From Roseofilum acuticapitatum BLCC-M154 (GTDB lineage Bacteria > Cyanobacteriota > Cyanobacteriia > Cyanobacteriales > Desertifilaceae), in NCBI RefSeq assembly GCF_030068475.1, contig NZ_JAQOSP010000087.1:1-64000 (forward strand): DNA of 64,000 nt, read 5' to 3'. The translations under genes were made by a program, and so were the position numbers. The notes below the pieces were generated by a model. The model made no database searches, was not told the DNA's origin, and saw only the letters and a list, made by a program, of their open reading frames with translations. Of this stretch, positions 35,961-45,149 are shown one piece after another; position 1 is the first letter of the stretch, and every line of letters starts with the position of its first letter.

Positions 35961-36287
35961 ATGAAGATACCAGAAGATGCAGTCATTCCCGATCCTAAAT
36001 TAACTCAATATCTCTTGATCTTGAAACAGAGAAATGACAAATCCAAATATTTAGCCCAAGGAGGATTTTACTTAGAAAACTGGCAAGACTTAAAAACGGC
36101 TATTCAAAAATTAATTCAAGCCAATGAAGCCAAGCAAGATATTACCGATGAATACGGTACATATTATCAAGTGATTGGCGAACTTGAAGGAGTAAACGAT
36201 TGTAAATTACTTGTGGCTACTATTTGGTTACAACGATCCATCGATAGCCAATTTTATTTTGTCACTCTAAAACCTTATCGAGAGTAA
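35961..36287 (+). CDS. DUF6883-like small protein
   Basis: A 108-residue protein. The pattern KLTQYLLILKQRNDKSKYLA followed by GGFYLENWQDLKTAIQKLI and ending in VTLKPYRE fits the DUF6883 family, found with toxin-type domains and in small operons. ATG at 35961 starts it; the frame also opens at a TTG at 35949. It ends 4 bp before the DUF4926 gene, which suggests coupled translation. The pairing resembles a toxin-antitoxin or immunity module, but no activity is known to me. Confidence 0.7.
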   Translation: MKIPEDAVIPDPKLTQYLLILKQRNDKSKYLAQGGFYLENWQDLKTAIQKLIQANEAKQDITDEYGTYYQVIGELEGVNDCKLLVATIWLQRSIDSQFYFVTLKPYRE

Positions 36288-36291
36288 ACCC

Positions 36292-36540
36292 ATGAGTCTA
36301 GAACTTTATCAAGAAATTGCCTTAATCCAAGACATTTCAGAATACGGAATGTATCAAGGAGATATCGCCACCCTCATCGATTTTATTCCCCACCCCGACG
36401 GCGGCGAAACCGGTTGCACTCTGGAAGTTTTCAATGCAGTTGGTGAATCAATCAAAGTGGTCACAGTTCCCATCTCTGCTGTAAAAACCTTAACCAGGAA
36501 CGATATTTTAACCACTCGTTCATTGCTCACAGCATCATGA
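36292..36540 (+). CDS. DUF4926 small protein
   Basis: An 82-residue protein with the DUF4926 pattern: ALIQDISEYGMYQGDIATLI, then the hydrophobic-acidic strand TGCTLEVFNAVGES, and a helical end. Such proteins are often found next to DUF6883 in cyanobacteria. The start is four bases from the end of the upstream partner. Short, probably soluble. Confidence 0.75.
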   Translation: MSLELYQEIALIQDISEYGMYQGDIATLIDFIPHPDGGETGCTLEVFNAVGESIKVVTVPISAVKTLTRNDILTTRSLLTAS

Positions 36541-36618
36541 TTCAGTATTATGATTCAGTATAGCGATCGCCTATCGATCTATCATCTTCTCAATACCTTT
36601 AATCTTTGGGGTAAAATC

Positions 36619-36999
36619 ATGCCTATAGTGAGCTTAAACCATATAGAAATCACCCCTGGTGTTTGTGGGGGTAGACCTCGCATTACCGGACATAGAATTA
36701 CGGTTGCTGATATCAGCATTTTGTATACAAAAATGGGATATTCCCTCGAAGAAATTGCCAGTAAATATGAACTCTCTTTAGCTTCAGTTTATGCAGCTAT
36801 GGCCTACTATTTTGACCATCGCTCTGAAATTGAAGCCCGTCTGCAAGAGGATCGGGAGCTGGTAGAGCGTCTTAAGTCCAATCATTCTTCCAAATTGCAG
36901 CTCAAGTTACAGCAACTAAGAAATGATTTACTGATGTCTGACATTAAGCAGCCAATTTCCCAAACGATTTTTGTCAAGAATAAGACTATCCTAAGCTAA
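36619..36999 (+). CDS. DUF433 antitoxin-like protein with fused relic tail
   Basis: A 126-residue protein starting at ATG 36619 (the frame opens earlier at 36550 but lacks family sequence). Residues 1-75 form a DUF433 helix-turn-helix domain: HIEITPGVCGGRPRITGHRI then TKMGYSLEEIASKYELSLAS. DUF433 proteins normally pair with a DUF5615 PIN-like toxin; none follows. The last 25 residues (MSDIKQPISQTIF onward) resemble the start of the DUF2283 protein at 37160, so the C-terminus is a fused remnant. An orphaned antitoxin is my reading. Confidence 0.8.
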   Translation: MPIVSLNHIEITPGVCGGRPRITGHRITVADISILYTKMGYSLEEIASKYELSLASVYAAMAYYFDHRSEIEARLQEDRELVERLKSNHSSKLQLKLQQLRNDLLMSDIKQPISQTIFVKNKTILS

Positions 37000-37017
37000 T
37001 TGTTGATTGCCTAGCGC

Positions 37018-37095
37018 GATCGCCCCCAAACCCTAGCCGGACTTGAGCTAGAGTTAACCATAGAACAGATCTTTGGCTGGTTGAAACTGAATTAA
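37018..37095 (+). repeat. Duplicate of the 3' end of the Uma2 gene
   Basis: This 78-bp stretch matches 35827-35904, the last codons and stop of the Uma2 gene at 35344, with few differences. It has no reading frame of its own and marks the left edge of a second, degraded copy of the Uma2-DUF segment. Confidence 0.9.
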
Positions 37096-37159
37096 GAGCG
37101 ATCGCGCTCTTAGATCTGGTTTATAAAATGTATGAAATTATCTGGACGGTTTATTACTG

Positions 37160-37393
37160 ATGTCTAATATTAAGCAACCAATTCCCCAGATGCACTACTT
37201 CAAAGAAGAAGATATTCTCCACCTGCTGATCTCAGAGGGATTAGAAGCTGGAAGCATTGAGATCAGTCCCAATGTCACGGCTGAGTTGAATGCGGAGGGG
37301 GAGGTGATCGGAGTGGAAATTCTGAATGCTAGTACCTATATGCGAGATTTCATCCTGGAATCCGTTCAAGGCAGGCTGGCTAATTTATTGTAA
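37160..37393 (+). CDS. DUF2283 small protein
   Basis: A 77-residue protein with the DUF2283 pattern: MHYFKEEDILHLLISEG, AGSIEISPNVTAELNAEGEV then GVEILNASTYMRDFI. DUF2283 proteins are small and mostly of unknown role, some linked to toxin-antitoxin loci. The N-terminal 10 codons are nearly duplicated as a tail on the DUF433 gene at 36619-36999. It appears intact. Confidence 0.8.
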   Translation: MSNIKQPIPQMHYFKEEDILHLLISEGLEAGSIEISPNVTAELNAEGEVIGVEILNASTYMRDFILESVQGRLANLL

Positions 37394-37492
37394 ATTACTT
37401 GTGGCTACCAAATTTTAACCACTCGTTCACTGCTCACAGCGTAAGGATTGGACTGGCAAGGTTAAAATTATGCCTATAGCTTAAATCATATA
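37394..37492 (+). pseudogene. Eroded copies of DUF6883, DUF4926 and DUF433 gene pieces
   Basis: Three short stretches follow the DUF2283 stop in the same order as in the intact set: 37393-37409 (TAAATTACTTGTGGCTAC) matches 36204-36221 inside the DUF6883 gene, 37411-37440 matches the 3' end of the DUF4926 gene near 36508, and 37469-37491 (TATGCCTATAG...) matches the DUF433 start near 36617. This looks like the remains of a tandem duplication after deletions. Confidence 0.7.
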
Positions 37493-37644
37493 TAGGACTT
37501 ATGCAACGACTCCATATATAGCGAATTGGTGCGTTACGCTCCGCTAACACACCCTACCGAATTCAATACTCTCTAACGTCCATTTGGGTCGATCCTACGC
37601 TACTCTTATTTAAATAACCTAACTCCGTCTAAACACTCGATCCT

Positions 37645-40600
37645 ATGGTTCACGTTAAAAGCGTGCAACTGACCAACTTCAAATCCTTTGGGGGAACAAC
37701 CACCGTGCCGTTGTTACCAGGGTTTACCGTGATTTCTGGGCCCAATGGATCGGGTAAGTCTAATATTCTAGATGCGCTGCTGTTTTGTTTGGGCTTATCG
37801 AGTTCTAAGGGAATGCGAGCTGAACGGCTGCCGGATCTGGTGAACCATGCCAAGGGAGAGAAACGGAAAGCCACAGTAGAAGCGAGTGTGACGGTTACCC
37901 TGGATGTTTCGGATGTGGAGCGCAGTATCTGGGAAGAGGAGGAAGATCCAGAGGGTGAAATAGAGTTAGACCCGGAATGGCATATTACGCGCCGTTTGCG
38001 GGTGACTCCGGCGGGAACCTATACATCAACCTACTATATGAATGGGGAGGCTTGTACCTTAACCCAGTTGCATGAGAACTTGAACCGGCTGCGGATCTAT
38101 CCGGAAGGCTATAATGTGGTGCTTCAAGGGGATGTGACCAATATTATCTCGATGAATGCCAAAGCGAGACGGGAAATTATTGATGAGTTGGCAGGGGTGG
38201 CTCAGTTTGACCGGAAGATTGATTTGGCTAGAGAGAAGTTAACCGAGGTTAAGGAGAAGGAGGAGAATTCCCGGATTATAGAACAGGAATTGATTTCTCA
38301 GCGCGATCGCCTGGCGAAAGATCGCGCTAAAGCAGAAAAATACCAAACCCTACGGACGGAACTGTTGCAGAAACAGGAGTGGGAAGCGGTGTTGCGTTGG
38401 CGCTCGTTGCGAGCAGAAGAAGGAAAACTCAGAGAAGCCATTGAAGCGGGCGATCGCACTCAAGGAGAATTTCAGGATAACTTAGAGGCGCTCAATACTC
38501 AAATTTCCCAAGTCAGTGAAGAACTCGATAGCCTCAATGCGCGGGTGAAGTCTTTGGGAGAAGAGCAATTATTGGCGCTCCAGTCTACGTTAGCGACGCA
38601 ACAAGCCCAACTGACTCAACTGGAAACGCGGCAACAGGAACTCGACAGCACCGAACAACACTTAAAACATCAACGGGAAAAAACGGAACAGGAAATTCAT
38701 CAAGACCGGCAAACCCTGGAAACCTTGCAACATCAGTATAATCTAGAAACTCAGGCCTTATCAGGATTGCAAGATAGTCGGGATCAGGCCCAGGCTAGTT
38801 TAACCGAAACGCGGGAACAGGCCCAGGCGATCGCCAGCGCATCCCAAGAATGGGTTGATCGCCAAACCAGCTTAAACCATAATATCGAAGAGATCCTCAA
38901 AACCCTTGAACCCCAACGCAGCGAACACGCGCAACTCACCGAGCGCCAAACCCAATTAACCCGCACCCTAGAAGAAAAAACGGAGCGCATCGCCACCCTA
39001 GAACCGAATATCAGCAGCCAGCATGAAAGCGCCACCGGGTTAGAACTAGAGGTGATTGAGTTATCCCAGCGCATCCAGGTCGTTGCTCAAACTGTCTCCA
39101 CCGCAGAATATGACCTGCAAACCCAGCAGCAAACCCAGAAAAGATTGCTGAATGAACAACGGGATAAACAACGGCAACTGGATAAACTGGAAGCTCAAGC
39201 GCAAGCTCAACAAGAAGCGGCCGGAACCTATGCCAGTAAACTGATTATGCAAACCCAAATTCCTGGAGTCCATGGATTAGTGGCCAGTTTAGGCCAGGTG
39301 GAGCCTCGCTATCAGTTGGCGCTGGAAATTGCGGCTGGATCGCGGTTGGGGAATATTGTTGTAGATGATGATAACGTGGCAGCACAGGCGATCGCTCTCC
39401 TGAAACAAAAACGAGCCGGCCGCGCTACCTTCCTACCCCTGAACAAGATCCGCCCCGGTCGCCCTCCTGATAAAGGTTTCAACAGTCCCGGCTTTATCGA
39501 TTATGCCGTAAACCTGATCGACTTTGACCCCCGCTATCAAGAGATTTTTGCCTATGTTTTTGGCAACACCGCCGTTTTTGCCACCCTCAATGCGGCTCAA
39601 CCCCAGATCGGCAAACTCCGCATGGTCACCCTGGAAGGGGAACTTCTGGAAGCCTCTGGAGCCATGACTGGGGGCAGTCAGTCCCAACGCTCTAGTCTTC
39701 GCTTTGGCATGGGTGCAGCCAGTGCCGAATCAGCCCAGCAGAAGGCGCTAGAAGACCGAATTAGCGAGATTGACGGACTTTTGGCTCAAATTGAGGTGGA
39801 ACAGGGACGCTTGTCTAATGCCACAAAACAAGCTTCTGCGGAGTTGATGGAGGTTAGGGGGCAGCATCGAGAAAAGCAATTACAACTGGAGCAATGCCGC
39901 AAACAGATCCAAAATGACCAACAACAGTGCGATCGCGCTCGCGAACTCTTGGCCCAAACCCAGCAAGACCTCAATCAAACCCGATCGCGCTTAGAGCAAC
40001 TGAACCAGGAGATTCCTAAGCAACAGGTTCAACTCGATGAGTATCGCCAGTCTCTGGCTCAGTTGGAAGAAAACCAAGCACCGAAGGAATGGCAAGCCAT
40101 TCAAGCACAACTGCGGGAAAAAGAAAGTGTGTTAGATCGGCGGGAACTGGCTCTGAGAGGATGCGAGCAGCAGTTACAGGAATTGGATAAAAAACGCGAT
40201 CGCACCCATGAGAAAATTCGCCAAAACTTAGAGCGCGTCAACGAACTCAAGCACAGCGAAGCCACCACCATGAGCCAAAACACCCGCATCCGTCGCCAAC
40301 AGGCGGATATTAAGGGTCAGATGGCGCAAACTACCGGGCAACTCTCTATCTTGGAAGAAACCCTAGGAGCGGAAAAACAACAACGGGATGCGGTGGAGGA
40401 AAACTTGCGCCAACTGCACCTCAACCGTCAACAACTGCAATGGCAACAACAGAAACTAGCCGAAAATCAAAATACCCGTCGCCAAAATCTGATTACTCTG
40501 CAAACTCAGATCCAGGAAGTGAAAGCGGAGTTACCCGATCCCTTGCCCGAAGTTCCCGAAAATCTGAAGATCAAGGAACTTGAACAAACCCTGCGCCAAC

Positions 40601-41229
40601 TGCAAAAACAACTGCAAGCTTTGGAACCGGTGAATATGTTGGCGATCGAAGAATACGAACAGACCACGGAACGCCTAGAAGCTCTGAGTGAAAAATTAGC
40701 CATTCTGGAAAAAGAGCGCACGGAACTCTTGCTTCGGGTAGAAAACTTTACGACTCTGCGCTATCGAGCCTTCATGGAATCTTTTGATGCAGTGAATGAA
40801 AACTTCCAACAGATCTTTGCCGAACTCTCGGAAGGGGATGGCCATTTGCAACTCGATAATGCTGAAGATCCCTTTAGTGGCGGGTTAAATTTAGTTGCCC
40901 ATCCCAAAGGGAAACCCGTGCAACGTCTGGCTTCCATGTCTGGGGGGGAGAAGTCTTTAACGGCTCTGAGCTTTATTTTTGCCCTTCAACGCTACCGTCC
41001 ATCCCCCTTCTATGCCTTCGATGAGGTGGATATGTTCCTGGATGGGGCAAATGTGGAACGACTCTCGAAGATGATTAAGAAACAGAGTTTGGGTAGTGCC
41101 CAATTTATCGTCGTCAGCCTCCGTCGTCCCATGATTGAAGCCTCGGAGCGTGCGATCGGGGTGACGCAAGCGAGGGGTGGATTTACTCAAGTGTTGGGTA
41201 TTACCAATACCAGTGAGGTGGCATCGTAA
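37645..41229 (+). CDS. smc: Chromosome segregation ATPase SMC
   Basis: SMC is the ring-forming ATPase that organises and separates chromosomes with ScpA and ScpB. The 1194-residue product has typical length: Walker A GPNGSGKSN near residue 33, a coiled coil about 170-500, a hinge domain about 520-680 (PGVHGLVASLGQVEPRYQLA), a second coiled coil, and the C-terminal signature SMSGGEKSLTALSFIFALQ with Walker B FYAFDEVDMFLDG. The gene is intact. Its last 32 codons are repeated at 45452-45547 with mainly synonymous differences. ATG at 37645 is unambiguous. Confidence 0.97.
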   Translation: MVHVKSVQLTNFKSFGGTTTVPLLPGFTVISGPNGSGKSNILDALLFCLGLSSSKGMRAERLPDLVNHAKGEKRKATVEASVTVTLDVSDVERSIWEEEEDPEGEIELDPEWHITRRLRVTPAGTYTSTYYMNGEACTLTQLHENLNRLRIYPEGYNVVLQGDVTNIISMNAKARREIIDELAGVAQFDRKIDLAREKLTEVKEKEENSRIIEQELISQRDRLAKDRAKAEKYQTLRTELLQKQEWEAVLRWRSLRAEEGKLREAIEAGDRTQGEFQDNLEALNTQISQVSEELDSLNARVKSLGEEQLLALQSTLATQQAQLTQLETRQQELDSTEQHLKHQREKTEQEIHQDRQTLETLQHQYNLETQALSGLQDSRDQAQASLTETREQAQAIASASQEWVDRQTSLNHNIEEILKTLEPQRSEHAQLTERQTQLTRTLEEKTERIATLEPNISSQHESATGLELEVIELSQRIQVVAQTVSTAEYDLQTQQQTQKRLLNEQRDKQRQLDKLEAQAQAQQEAAGTYASKLIMQTQIPGVHGLVASLGQVEPRYQLALEIAAGSRLGNIVVDDDNVAAQAIALLKQKRAGRATFLPLNKIRPGRPPDKGFNSPGFIDYAVNLIDFDPRYQEIFAYVFGNTAVFATLNAAQPQIGKLRMVTLEGELLEASGAMTGGSQSQRSSLRFGMGAASAESAQQKALEDRISEIDGLLAQIEVEQGRLSNATKQASAELMEVRGQHREKQLQLEQCRKQIQNDQQQCDRARELLAQTQQDLNQTRSRLEQLNQEIPKQQVQLDEYRQSLAQLEENQAPKEWQAIQAQLREKESVLDRRELALRGCEQQLQELDKKRDRTHEKIRQNLERVNELKHSEATTMSQNTRIRRQQADIKGQMAQTTGQLSILEETLGAEKQQRDAVEENLRQLHLNRQQLQWQQQKLAENQNTRRQNLITLQTQIQEVKAELPDPLPEVPENLKIKELEQTLRQLQKQLQALEPVNMLAIEEYEQTTERLEALSEKLAILEKERTELLLRVENFTTLRYRAFMESFDAVNENFQQIFAELSEGDGHLQLDNAEDPFSGGLNLVAHPKGKPVQRLASMSGGEKSLTALSFIFALQRYRPSPFYAFDEVDMFLDGANVERLSKMIKKQSLGSAQFIVVSLRRPMIEASERAIGVTQARGGFTQVLGITNTSEVAS

Positions 41230-42228
41230 GTTGAGGTAGAAACCGGGGTTCTTGCCCAATTCGGCATCCCACCAAGAAACTCCTGAGAAACCCGGTTTCT
41301 TTTGCCCTCTCCATACCGATAGTGTCCACCAAGCTAGATGGGTAAATTGAGCGACTTCAAACCAGGTGAGAGTGAAAACCAAATAGGCGATCGCCACTGC
41401 CAACAGTTTCCCGTTTGGCGATCGGAAAACCAGGAAAATACCATTTATCAGTAGAACAACTAGAACAATGGGGATTACTCGTCGATAGTATTTCCTTCCT
41501 GATAAGTATAAAATGCTAACAAAGAACGCAACAAGAGCCATGCGAGTATTGGCCAAAAATAGGGCGATCGCGATCGGAATGATTATCGTCACGGTCGTTA
41601 GCAATGATACCCATCTAAGCTGTCTGCAAGCAACCGCCATCACGCCAATAGCTGCCAACACAAATGCTGCATGACCCCGATGGGAGTACAAACCGATAGG
41701 TTGATGATCCTGAAAAATAGTGCTGACGAGGATATTATCTCGCAGTAATTGTCCGGTGGTTGCCGTGTAGTCAATGCGCCAGTCAATCAATTGGGGAAAC
41801 ATACTCAAAGCCAGAATAAGACCACCGATGAGAAAGCCGTAGAGTTGAGCAAGCAATAGTTGTGGATATCGCCTTAAAACGAGGGTATTACTGAGAGTGA
41901 AAGCTGCGACAAGCAACCAGTAGAGCCAACCATCTCCCATCTGATCTTGACCGAATAGAGAGCGAATGGGAAAGGGACTCAGGAGTGTAGAAATGAATCC
42001 GATCAGCAGAAATATTTCCCACAGAAGTTTACAGGTAAACCAACTCTTGGGAATCTGTAGAGTATCCCAATTTTTCCACAGTAAGTAGAGATTGCAGATG
42101 ACAATCAGACCCAGTACAGCACATTTGGGTTGAGTCCAGATCTCTCCCCGACTGCTTCCCCAAGGATTAATGATAACGATACTGAGCGTAAATAATAGAG
42201 TGTAAATTATTTTTGTTAATTGAATCAC
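40957..42228 (-). pseudogene. 3'-truncated O-antigen ligase/polymerase-like gene
   Basis: From GTG 42228 the first about 310 residues are a polytopic membrane protein with O-antigen ligase features (QDQMGDGWLYWLLVAAFTLS, GLYSHRGHAAFVLAAIGVMA, LFLANTRMALVAFFVSILYL). The frame then continues through the inverted repeat and 273 bp antisense to the 3' end of smc, which no natural ligase would do. The normal C-terminal part (often TPR-containing in cyanobacteria) is missing. The gene seems cut at the smc boundary and is probably inactive. Transcription would run against smc. Confidence 0.75.
41240..41306 (+). terminator. AGAAACCGGGTTTCT-type inverted repeat after smc
   Basis: GAAACCGGGGTTCTT at about 41241 and GAAACCCGGTTTCTT at about 41292 form an imperfect inverted repeat, with a T-run at the right end. 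The motif is a common dispersed element in Oscillatoriales and may act as the smc transcript end. It lies at the left end of the island. Confidence 0.55.
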
Positions 42229-42268
42229 GGTAATATCAATTTTTCAAATGTTTGCTACATTATCTGGT

Positions 42269-42490
42269 CTACCTCAAACCCATAAATTTCCAGACTCCAA
42301 AAGCACCCAACCCGATTAAACCCCACACCGAATTCGATTCTGGTACTTTCTGCTTTTTCGTCTCTTCTTCAGTCACTATCGGACGCATAAATGCACGAAC
42401 AGGCTGGCTTGCGATACTAATCAAAAAGCTAGTTGCTAGCCAAAATAGTGAATGTGTTTTCAAGAGAACGTTTTTAGTTACTATAGACAT
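42269..42490 (-). CDS. Minute PEP-CTERM protein (73 aa)
   Basis: A 73-residue protein consisting almost only of export signals: an N-terminal signal peptide (SLFWLATSFLISIASQPVRA), a mature segment of about 15 residues (FMRPIVTEEETKKQK) and a PEP-CTERM sorting signal (VPESNSVWGLIGLGAFGVWK with a basic end). ATG 42490 is chosen; a TTG at 42499 extends it by three codons. The mature peptide after sorting would be under 20 residues, so a signalling or structural peptide is conceivable. A relic of the same C-terminus lies near 45421-45452. Confidence 0.7.
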   Translation of the reverse strand: MSIVTKNVLLKTHSLFWLATSFLISIASQPVRAFMRPIVTEEETKKQKVPESNSVWGLIGLGAFGVWKFMGLR

Positions 42491-42541
42491 AATTGACAAG
42501 TTGAAAAATACAAAAATCAGTGAAATTTAAAATGACTATAT

Positions 42542-43798
42542 TTATAAATCCAGTGCTACAAGAGACCCTAACACCATTCCTCTCCAAACCTTTTTGAATA
42601 AGATAATCTTTTTTGTATTTCTATCCTCTACTCTTGTTTCTACAGATTTATTTTTATATGTTAATCGAAGCCAATATCTACCTGTTTTAAGATTGTCAAA
42701 AATCCAATAACCTCCATCTCCAGCAGCTATTTTTAGTTTTAATTGTCTATTTTTTTTACACAATAGTTTAGCATTAGGAAAGAAATCAATACTTTTTCCT
42801 GGTACAGCTAAAAGTATGTCGGATAATAACATTCTTTTTAAGAAATTGCTGGTGTAATATTTCTTGATTATTTCCCCATTTGAAGTAATAATTTCAGGAA
42901 TTAGTGTGTTATAAAAATTAAAATAAAAGTCAGTTTTACTATTATTTGTAATACGAATACCAATTGGTACAGATGTTTCTATACCATTGTCCTTCTCTGG
43001 TAAGCTGATTACTGTTTCTGGCAATGTAGTTTCAAAGCGAATACCATCTACTTCTATTGCTTTATCATTTGGTTTAGTTTTAACCAAGCGTAGGTTGACA
43101 AAAGGAGTGGTTAAGCGATCGCCTTTTGTTTGTTTGGTATTTCTCAACTGTAAATTTTCTTGTCTAGGCTTATTTTTTGTTCGATCTTTACTGGATTCGT
43201 ATATGAATCTGAGTTGATAACTTCCCACGTTGAGGGCATCAAAACACGAGCTATTTAAAGCTTGACATCTATTGGTTAACAACTGTAACTGTAGTAAATC
43301 ATTTTCCCAACAAACTTTAGCAGAAATGGAGATGAATATTGCTGTTTTGGGACTCACCCACGAAATCCCTCTTCTGGCGAGATCGTCAATTAAACTTGAA
43401 ATAGAATAGACGACTGTATCGACTAATTTATCGCCTTTATAAGGTGTATTGGCTTTATTTTCCTCATGGTCAGTATTTAATCCTCTTTCTAAGATTGTAC
43501 CATCAGATGTTATCAGCTCTGGAATGATTATTTTATCGGAATCAATTTTCCAAGGTTTTACTGTCTGATTAGTCAACTTCAGCCCTAATCGAAAAGAAAT
43601 ACTTGCCGGTAGTGTTCTTTCTGGGATAGGTAATACTATCAAATCTGGTTCCCATATCTCTAGATAGATTCCATTGGCTCGATCAAGACTATTGCTAAAA
43701 GGTTCATGTGATTTCATTTTTTTATTTATTGGGTCTTGTTTGGGTACAAGGGTCTCAAAGCGAATCTTATTAACTTCGATAAAATTGTTTTCATTCAT
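42542..43798 (-). CDS. Unknown protein with two copies of a repeated domain
   Basis: A 418-residue protein with no recognised family. Two related domains, about 1-200 and about 235-418, share a motif: I-R-F-E-T-x-x-P near the start (KIRFETLVPKQD and GIRFETTLPETV), NQT/NNS and PELIT/PEIITS-type strands, and a final W-x-G-x-x-x-S-L-V-A-L-x-L end. The same domain occurs once in the 204-residue gene at 44534. Beta-rich, no signal peptide or membrane helix visible. AT-rich with low HIP1 content, unlike the neighbouring core genes. Probably part of a recent local amplification. Confidence 0.7.
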   Translation of the reverse strand: MNENNFIEVNKIRFETLVPKQDPINKKMKSHEPFSNSLDRANGIYLEIWEPDLIVLPIPERTLPASISFRLGLKLTNQTVKPWKIDSDKIIIPELITSDGTILERGLNTDHEENKANTPYKGDKLVDTVVYSISSLIDDLARRGISWVSPKTAIFISISAKVCWENDLLQLQLLTNRCQALNSSCFDALNVGSYQLRFIYESSKDRTKNKPRQENLQLRNTKQTKGDRLTTPFVNLRLVKTKPNDKAIEVDGIRFETTLPETVISLPEKDNGIETSVPIGIRITNNSKTDFYFNFYNTLIPEIITSNGEIIKKYYTSNFLKRMLLSDILLAVPGKSIDFFPNAKLLCKKNRQLKLKIAAGDGGYWIFDNLKTGRYWLRLTYKNKSVETRVEDRNTKKIILFKKVWRGMVLGSLVALDL

Positions 43799-43863
43799 GC
43801 TTGCTAAATACTACCTGTATTGGAGTATAAAAACCACAGCGATATTACTGAATTTAAGATAGT

Positions 43864-44499
43864 TTATCTCTCCCTGAAAAAACCGTATTTTCTATGTTTT
43901 GTCCTCAAACAAAGTGTAGTTGCATTACGAGCAATATCAAGAGCATCTTCAATAGTCCCATGGGGATAGTCAAATTTATAGTCGTCGTTATTGGAACTTC
44001 TATGGTTATTCTTAATTCTCTGAATCCATTGGACTGCCCTGGGATTGTTAGAAATGTCGCCCGGTATTGGGTCAGTGGCTCCGGCGGGATGATATTCTAC
44101 ATCAAAGTGAGCTCCTACACCGTTTATCTTAGGAACCAAGAGGTCTTCTACCCCACATTGAGCTTGAGGGCCGCAAGCGTAATAAGATTGTATATCAAAA
44201 CTACCTTGTAAGTCGTTTTCTGCGGGAACAAACGTCCATTTCCCCCCTTGATGCCTAGAAAAATTATTGAGCAGTTTTAGCAGCTCATTTGTTCCTCCTT
44301 TTTCTAGCGCTGTTGGAACTACCAACCATGTCACGCCCTCGTAATCTCCTAACTGGTAAGGAACATAAGGATCGGACGAATCAGGGGGTGGATACTTGAT
44401 CGTAAATGCTACCGCAGATTTACAAGTAAGAATAACAAATAAGGTCGCTGTCAAGAAGTTTGAAAAATACGCTCGTAATTTCATTTTTTTGTTCCTCAT
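43864..44499 (-). CDS. Secreted protein of unknown function, altered C-terminus
   Basis: A 211-residue protein starting at ATG 44499, with a signal peptide (FSNFLTATLFVILTCKSAVA). The mature part is soluble with two cysteines (ACGPQAQC) and a segment GAHFDVEYHPAGATDPIPGD; the family is unknown. The last about 20 residues (TTLCLRTKHRKYGFFRER) are read in a different frame from the homologous stretch near 45310-45360, where the alternative frame gives VILFEDKTEKLRVFQGEANY. A frameshift near the 3' end of this gene would explain that. Embedded in the duplicated island. Confidence 0.6.
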   Translation of the reverse strand: MRNKKMKLRAYFSNFLTATLFVILTCKSAVAFTIKYPPPDSSDPYVPYQLGDYEGVTWLVVPTALEKGGTNELLKLLNNFSRHQGGKWTFVPAENDLQGSFDIQSYYACGPQAQCGVEDLLVPKINGVGAHFDVEYHPAGATDPIPGDISNNPRAVQWIQRIKNNHRSSNNDDYKFDYPHGTIEDALDIARNATTLCLRTKHRKYGFFRER

Positions 44500-44533
44500 T
44501 GTAAACAAATGTTGGCTTTTTCACTCCTTATCC

Positions 44534-45148
44534 TTAATCCGGAGGATATTCTAAGTAGAACTGTTCGTAAGGTGAAGATGCTATACCCGTCCAAAGCTCT
44601 TCTGAAAACGGCCAAGGTGTACGGGAGCAATTGATTTTTGGATTTGGGGATATTGGGAAGACATTTCTGTAAGTAAAACGCACCCAATATTTAATCGGTT
44701 TTAGACCTATAAAAACACAAAATCCATTGGAGAGGTCTCGATAGCGGAGTCCAAGTCTATACCCACTCCAGACAAATTTAGCTTTGATTGAGAAAGTTAA
44801 GGTTTCCCCAGGTTTAGCTAATAGAAAATCTGACTCCTGTGGGGTATTTGTTTGATTTCTGGTATAATCACATTGAATTTTTTCTCTCTCTAATCCTATC
44901 ATTTCCATTTCTAAGTTAAAGAAGATAAAGCGATAGGGAGTTGAGGTTTGGTTCGTTACTTTAATACCAAATTCAGCCCAGGTTTTGATATTATCCTGGT
45001 TGGGGATAATCAAAACCCTTTCTGGTACGAGGGTTTCAAACCTGATACCACCGGTAATGGTGTAATTACTCTCTACAGATGCCATAGGTTTCAGAATTGA
45101 TCGATGGATATTTGCTTTTTTTCGATCCTTTGGCCGAAAGTTTTTCAA
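44534..45148 (-). CDS. Single-domain relative of the 418-aa island protein
   Basis: A 204-residue protein with one copy of the repeated domain: GIRFETLVPERVLIIP, a TNQTSTPYRFIFFNLE strand, LLAKPGETLTFSI and WVRFTYRNV, ending in ELWTGIASSPYEQ. The first 21 residues do not fit the domain, and ATG 45085 (MASVESNYTI) may be the true start. Immediately upstream lies a broken remnant of another copy (45150-45239). The function is not known. AT-rich and low in HIP1, like the rest of the island. Confidence 0.6.
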   Translation of the reverse strand: MKNFRPKDRKKANIHRSILKPMASVESNYTITGGIRFETLVPERVLIIPNQDNIKTWAEFGIKVTNQTSTPYRFIFFNLEMEMIGLEREKIQCDYTRNQTNTPQESDFLLAKPGETLTFSIKAKFVWSGYRLGLRYRDLSNGFCVFIGLKPIKYWVRFTYRNVFPISPNPKINCSRTPWPFSEELWTGIASSPYEQFYLEYPPD

Positions 45149-45149
45149 T

